From: Lentzea albidocapillata
Lineage (GTDB): Bacteria; Actinomycetota; Actinomycetes; Mycobacteriales; Pseudonocardiaceae
Direction: 5' to 3'
Assembly: GCF_000719115.1 (NCBI RefSeq)
Contig: NZ_JOEA01000005.1
Coordinates: 310,001-374,000 of the forward strand
DNA length: 64,000 bases
Shown: positions 61,257 through 64,000 of the stretch, piece by piece
Numbering within the stretch: position 1 is the first letter of the stretch
Layout of the letters: each line of letters starts with the position of its first letter
Program-made: the position numbers and the translations under genes
Notes under the pieces: model-generated
Told to the model about the DNA's origin: nothing
Databases searched by the model: none
What the model saw: only the letters and a program-made list of their open reading frames with translations

Positions 61257-61301
61257 GGCCCGCGCGCTCCCGAGCCCACGAGGCGAAGGAGCGCGCGGGC
61301 C
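61257..61301 (+). terminator. Strong GC-rich terminator after the subtilase
   Basis: Perfect 14-bp arms GGCCCGCGCGCTCC (61257-61270) and GGAGCGCGCGGGCC (61288-61301) with a 17-nt loop, 8 bp after the stop codon. No U-tract follows, as usual in actinobacteria. Confidence 0.85.
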
Positions 61302-61319
61302 TTCCGTAGTCTGGAGACC

Positions 61320-62576
61320 GTGCGGGAACTGACTGACGAGATCGCCGCCGCCCACCGCCCGCCACCCACCAAACCCACGTCGACCGGGGTCAGCATCCCT
61401 GGCCGCCACGTCGCCGAAGTCGCGCGACATCCCGACGGCCGGCTCGCGGTCATCACCTGGTCGTCGCCGAAGATCGACCCCGGCCTGCTCAACCCCGCCC
61501 TGCACGTAGTGGAGACCGGCGGGACCGTCACCGACCTGGGCGCGACGCCCGCGGACGCCGGTTCGCCGGTGTGGTGGGGCGACGAAGTCTGCTACCTCGC
61601 GCTGACACCGCCGCACCTGCAGGGCGGCAACGCCGTCTTCGACCAGCGCCACCGCAACCTCACCGAAGGCATGCGCGCCTGCCCGATCGACCTCGTCCAG
61701 GACGACGGCGAGGCACCGGTCGTGGTCGTCGCGACCGGCCTGGACACCGAGTTCCGCCGCCTCGACGGCCGCTTCCTCGCCCGCGTCAGGGGATCGCACC
61801 TGCCGCCCCGCTACCGCGACCTCGACGGCATCCCCTGGGGCACCCAGGAACGCCTCCGGTACCGAGCGCCGGACGGCCTGGAACTCGACGGCCTCCTGGT
61901 GCTGCCGCCAGGCAGGACCAGACGAGACGGACCGTGTCGTCTGGTCACGCTCGTTCACGGCGGGCCCTACGACCGCTGGACCGACGACCTGCAGTTGCAC
62001 TGGGTGCCGTCGGCGCAGTGGTTCGCGCATCAGGGGATCGCGTGCTTCCTGCCCAATCCGCGGGGCGGGCAGGGGCGCGGGCACGAGTTCGCCGCGGCCG
62101 TCGCGCACAAGGTGGGGCAGGAGGAGTGGCACGACATCGAGGCCGGCATCGACCTGCTCGTCGCGGAAGGAGTCGCGGACGGGAACAGGCTCGGCATCGC
62201 CGGGTGGAGTCACGGCGGGTTCATGGCCGCGTGGGCCACGACGAGGACGGATCGGTTCAAGGTCGCGCTGGTGGGCGCGGGAATCTCGGACTGGCCACGC
62301 CTGATCGCCACAGGTGAGTGGGGCGCGTTCGAGGCGGCGCTGGGCGACAGCCCGGAGCACAGTCCGCTCACCTACGCGGATCGGATCTCCACACCGATGT
62401 TGATCGTGCACGGCGCGGACGACACGAACGTGCCGGTGGAGCAAGCCGAACTACTGCACGGCGCGGTGAAGCACTCCGAACTCGTCGTCTATCCGGGCGA
62501 AGGGCACTCGCTTCGGCAGCGTGAGCACAGGCTGGATCTGCTGAACCGAGCCAGAAGGTTGTTCGCGAAGCTCTGA
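61320..62576 (+). CDS. Short S9-family (prolyl oligopeptidase) peptidase
   Basis: Protein of 418 residues from GTG 61320 with GGAG upstream. The alpha/beta-hydrolase half is complete: nucleophile Ser in IAGWSHGGFMAAW, Asp in IVHGADDTNVP and His in YPGEGHSLR. The preceding beta-propeller is only about 180 residues, against about 350-400 in full-length relatives. Most blades are missing, so the gate function may be lost. It lies right after the terminator of the large subtilase. Confidence 0.85.
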   Translation: MRELTDEIAAAHRPPPTKPTSTGVSIPGRHVAEVARHPDGRLAVITWSSPKIDPGLLNPALHVVETGGTVTDLGATPADAGSPVWWGDEVCYLALTPPHLQGGNAVFDQRHRNLTEGMRACPIDLVQDDGEAPVVVVATGLDTEFRRLDGRFLARVRGSHLPPRYRDLDGIPWGTQERLRYRAPDGLELDGLLVLPPGRTRRDGPCRLVTLVHGGPYDRWTDDLQLHWVPSAQWFAHQGIACFLPNPRGGQGRGHEFAAAVAHKVGQEEWHDIEAGIDLLVAEGVADGNRLGIAGWSHGGFMAAWATTRTDRFKVALVGAGISDWPRLIATGEWGAFEAALGDSPEHSPLTYADRISTPMLIVHGADDTNVPVEQAELLHGAVKHSELVVYPGEGHSLRQREHRLDLLNRARRLFAKL

Positions 62577-62893
62577 AACTTGCGCAAACCCTACGCAAGG
62601 CAAGCAAGCTCAGAGCAAGCGGCCGCAAGCGGGACCATCAAGATCACATCAATTTTCCGGGCAGGTTCGGACCCGAACCTCCCGCAACACCGGATGTCCT
62701 GCCGCTGGTGATCGCCCTTGCGCACGTTGAGACACTGGTCGAACACGTCAACGAACACCCGTCTTTCCTGCTCAAAGCGGTATGTCGCAAATTTGCGCAA
62801 TCACGTCGAGATATTGCGGTAATCTGCTAGTCACTTCTACGGTGAGGCGCGCCACACCCCCTCGCGTCCCCACCGAGAAGGGCCAAGCACGCC
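62577..62893. promoter_or_regulatory. 317-bp intergenic region with palindromes and GCAAG repeats
   Basis: No gene is visible. Contents in order: a cluster of GCAAG units (about 62600-62634: CGCAAGG, GCAAGC, AGCAAGC, CCGCAAGC); an exact inverted repeat AGGTTCGG-2-CCGAACCT (62663-62680), possibly the S9 terminator or an operator; and a 12-bp palindrome CGCAAATTTGCG (62786-62797) close to the presumed promoter of the next gene. Confidence 0.55.
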
Positions 62894-64000
62894 ATGTCAC
62901 CGACGACACGCGCTCGCTCCCTGCTAGCCCCGTTAACGGCACTGATCACCGCGGCGGCGACCCTGACCATCGCCCCCGCCGCCCAGGCCGCTCAGGTCAG
63001 CCTCGACCTGGCCGGACACACCCGGATCGACCAGGTCACCCTCACGGCCCCGAAGAACAGCACCGAAACCTTCGCCGTGCAGACCAGCCTGGACGGCAGA
63101 GGCTGGTCGACGCTGGTCGCGGAACGACCACACGACTTCAAGAACGGCAAGGTGACGTTCCAGGTCGACCCGACGGTGGTCCGGCACGTCCGCGCCACCA
63201 TGACCACCGCGAAGCTCGAAGTCCGCGAAGCAGCCGTCAGCGCCCAGTTGCAGGCGACGTACAGCGCGAGCAGCACCAACCAGAACTACGGGCCGGGCAA
63301 CGCCGGAGACGGCAACCAGGGCACGTACTGGGAGAGCGCGAACAACGCGTTCCCGCAGTGGATCCAGGCCGATCTCGGTGCCGCGCTCAAAGCCGACCGG
63401 GTCGTGCTGAAGCTCCCGACCGGCGGCTGGGGTGCCCGCACCCAGACCCTCGCGGTCCAGAGCAGCACGGACGGCCAGAACTTCACGGACCTCGTCGCGT
63501 CGAGGGGCTACGAGTTCGCGCCTTCCGCGAACAACACCGTCACCATCGACTTCACCGCGGCCACCACGCGGTACGTCCGGTTGCGGATCACCGGGAACAC
63601 CGGCTGGCCGGCGGCCCAGCTCAGCGAGTTCGAGGTGCAGGGCCCCACCGGGGGTGACACGCAGGCCCCTTCGGCACCGGCGAACCTCGCCTACACCCAG
63701 CCGCAGGCAGGCCAGATCCGGCTGACCTGGAACGCGAGCACCGACAACGCGGGCGTCACCGGCTACGACGTCTACGCCAACGGCACCCTGCGGACCACGG
63801 TGACCGGCACGACCCACACCGACAGCCAGCCCGACGGGCTGCGCGTCACCTACCACGTGATCGCCAAGGACGCGGCCGGCAACCAGTCCCCCGCCAGCGA
63901 CTCCGTGACGCGCGAGGGCGCCACCGGCACGAACCTGGCGCAGGGCAAGCCAGTCACGGCGAACAACAACGTGCACAACTTCGTCGCCGCCAACGCCAAC
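62894..64000 (+). CDS. Secreted discoidin/FN3-domain protein (partial, runs off the edge)
   Basis: The frame from ATG 62894 is open to the last base, so it is cut by the window (369 residues seen). Signal peptide (SPTTRARSLLAPLTALIT... AQA, about 1-33), an N-terminal beta module, an F5/8C-like domain (about 115-255: ASSTNQNYGPGNAGDGNQGTYWESANN and WIQADLGAALKADRVVLKLP, RYVRLRITGNTGWPAAQLSEFEVQ), an FN3 domain (about 260-345: APANLAYTQPQAGQIRLTWNAS) and the start of a second discoidin domain (NLAQGKPVTANNNVHNFVAANAN). This layout is typical of secreted glucanases or other glycoside hydrolases. A TTA leucine codon is in the signal peptide (62933). Confidence 0.88.
   Translation, partial: MSPTTRARSLLAPLTALITAAATLTIAPAAQAAQVSLDLAGHTRIDQVTLTAPKNSTETFAVQTSLDGRGWSTLVAERPHDFKNGKVTFQVDPTVVRHVRATMTTAKLEVREAAVSAQLQATYSASSTNQNYGPGNAGDGNQGTYWESANNAFPQWIQADLGAALKADRVVLKLPTGGWGARTQTLAVQSSTDGQNFTDLVASRGYEFAPSANNTVTIDFTAATTRYVRLRITGNTGWPAAQLSEFEVQGPTGGDTQAPSAPANLAYTQPQAGQIRLTWNASTDNAGVTGYDVYANGTLRTTVTGTTHTDSQPDGLRVTYHVIAKDAAGNQSPASDSVTREGATGTNLAQGKPVTANNNVHNFVAANAN

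Overview
The window is about 64 kb of very GC-rich, gene-dense DNA. It has GTG starts, rare TTA codons, a mycothiol-type maleylpyruvate isomerase, HrdB/SigB-type and ECF sigma factors, an AfsR-like regulator, LuxR-type two-component pairs and many secreted hydrolases. This points to a soil actinomycete. The gene mix looks like Pseudonocardiales (Lentzea, Saccharothrix or Lechevalieria type), but the genus is inferred. The region reads as chromosomal arm or accessory DNA: almost no housekeeping genes apart from lysA and prs, and many regulator-plus-target units. I saw no rRNA, tRNA, CRISPR array, phage module or biosynthetic megasynthase.

Layout. 1-3.8 kb: minus-strand operon of a SWIM zinc-finger protein, a large DUF6493-like repeat protein and the start of a third gene. 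3.9-6.8 kb: lysA and a Tat-exported amidohydrolase. 6.9-7.8 kb: a GH16 beta-glucanase whose 5' end is broken by a foreign-looking segment. 7.9-16.2 kb: uridine-kinase-like protein, membrane proteins, a winged-helix protein, an MmpL exporter with divergent MarR regulator, a mycothiol-dependent isomerase, an ECF sigma factor with a VOC protein, and DUF6338. 16.2-20.4 kb: a 49-residue peptide gene followed by a 1320-residue TPR-CHAT protein. 20.4-26.9 kb: a two-component pair, an MBL hydrolase, an AraC/VOC pair and a multidomain GH18 chitinase with a DasR-type operator. 27-31.7 kb: a DUF4396 remnant, YdcF, two tiny proteins, a kinase-like phosphotransferase and an NB-ARC/TPR regulator. 31.7-40.8 kb: IclR/aldehyde dehydrogenase, a second two-component system coupled to a serine hydrolase, TetR/MFS exporter, DUF427 and prs. 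41-50.8 kb: secreted tripeptidyl-peptidase-like hydrolase, a superfamily 1 helicase with nuclease-like tail, a phosphotransferase, a subtilase, a group 2 sigma factor and a CNNM/CBS transporter. 50.8-58.1 kb: RsbW-like kinase, a third two-component system, a MITE-like element, an MpaB-type oxygenase, GntR/VOC, P450 and TetR. 58.1-64 kb: a 1025-residue subtilase with a strong terminator, a short S9 peptidase and the start of a secreted discoidin/FN3 protein.

The recurring themes are polymer degradation outside the cell (chitin, beta-glucan, protein), export and detoxification units each with a neighbouring repressor and a visible palindromic operator, and signalling ATPases/kinases. The most plausible under-described items are the peptide/TPR-CHAT unit, the SWIM/DUF6493-like operon, the helicase-nuclease protein, a 98-bp TA-flanked inverted-repeat element and a 23-bp perfect repeat shared by two distant loci.
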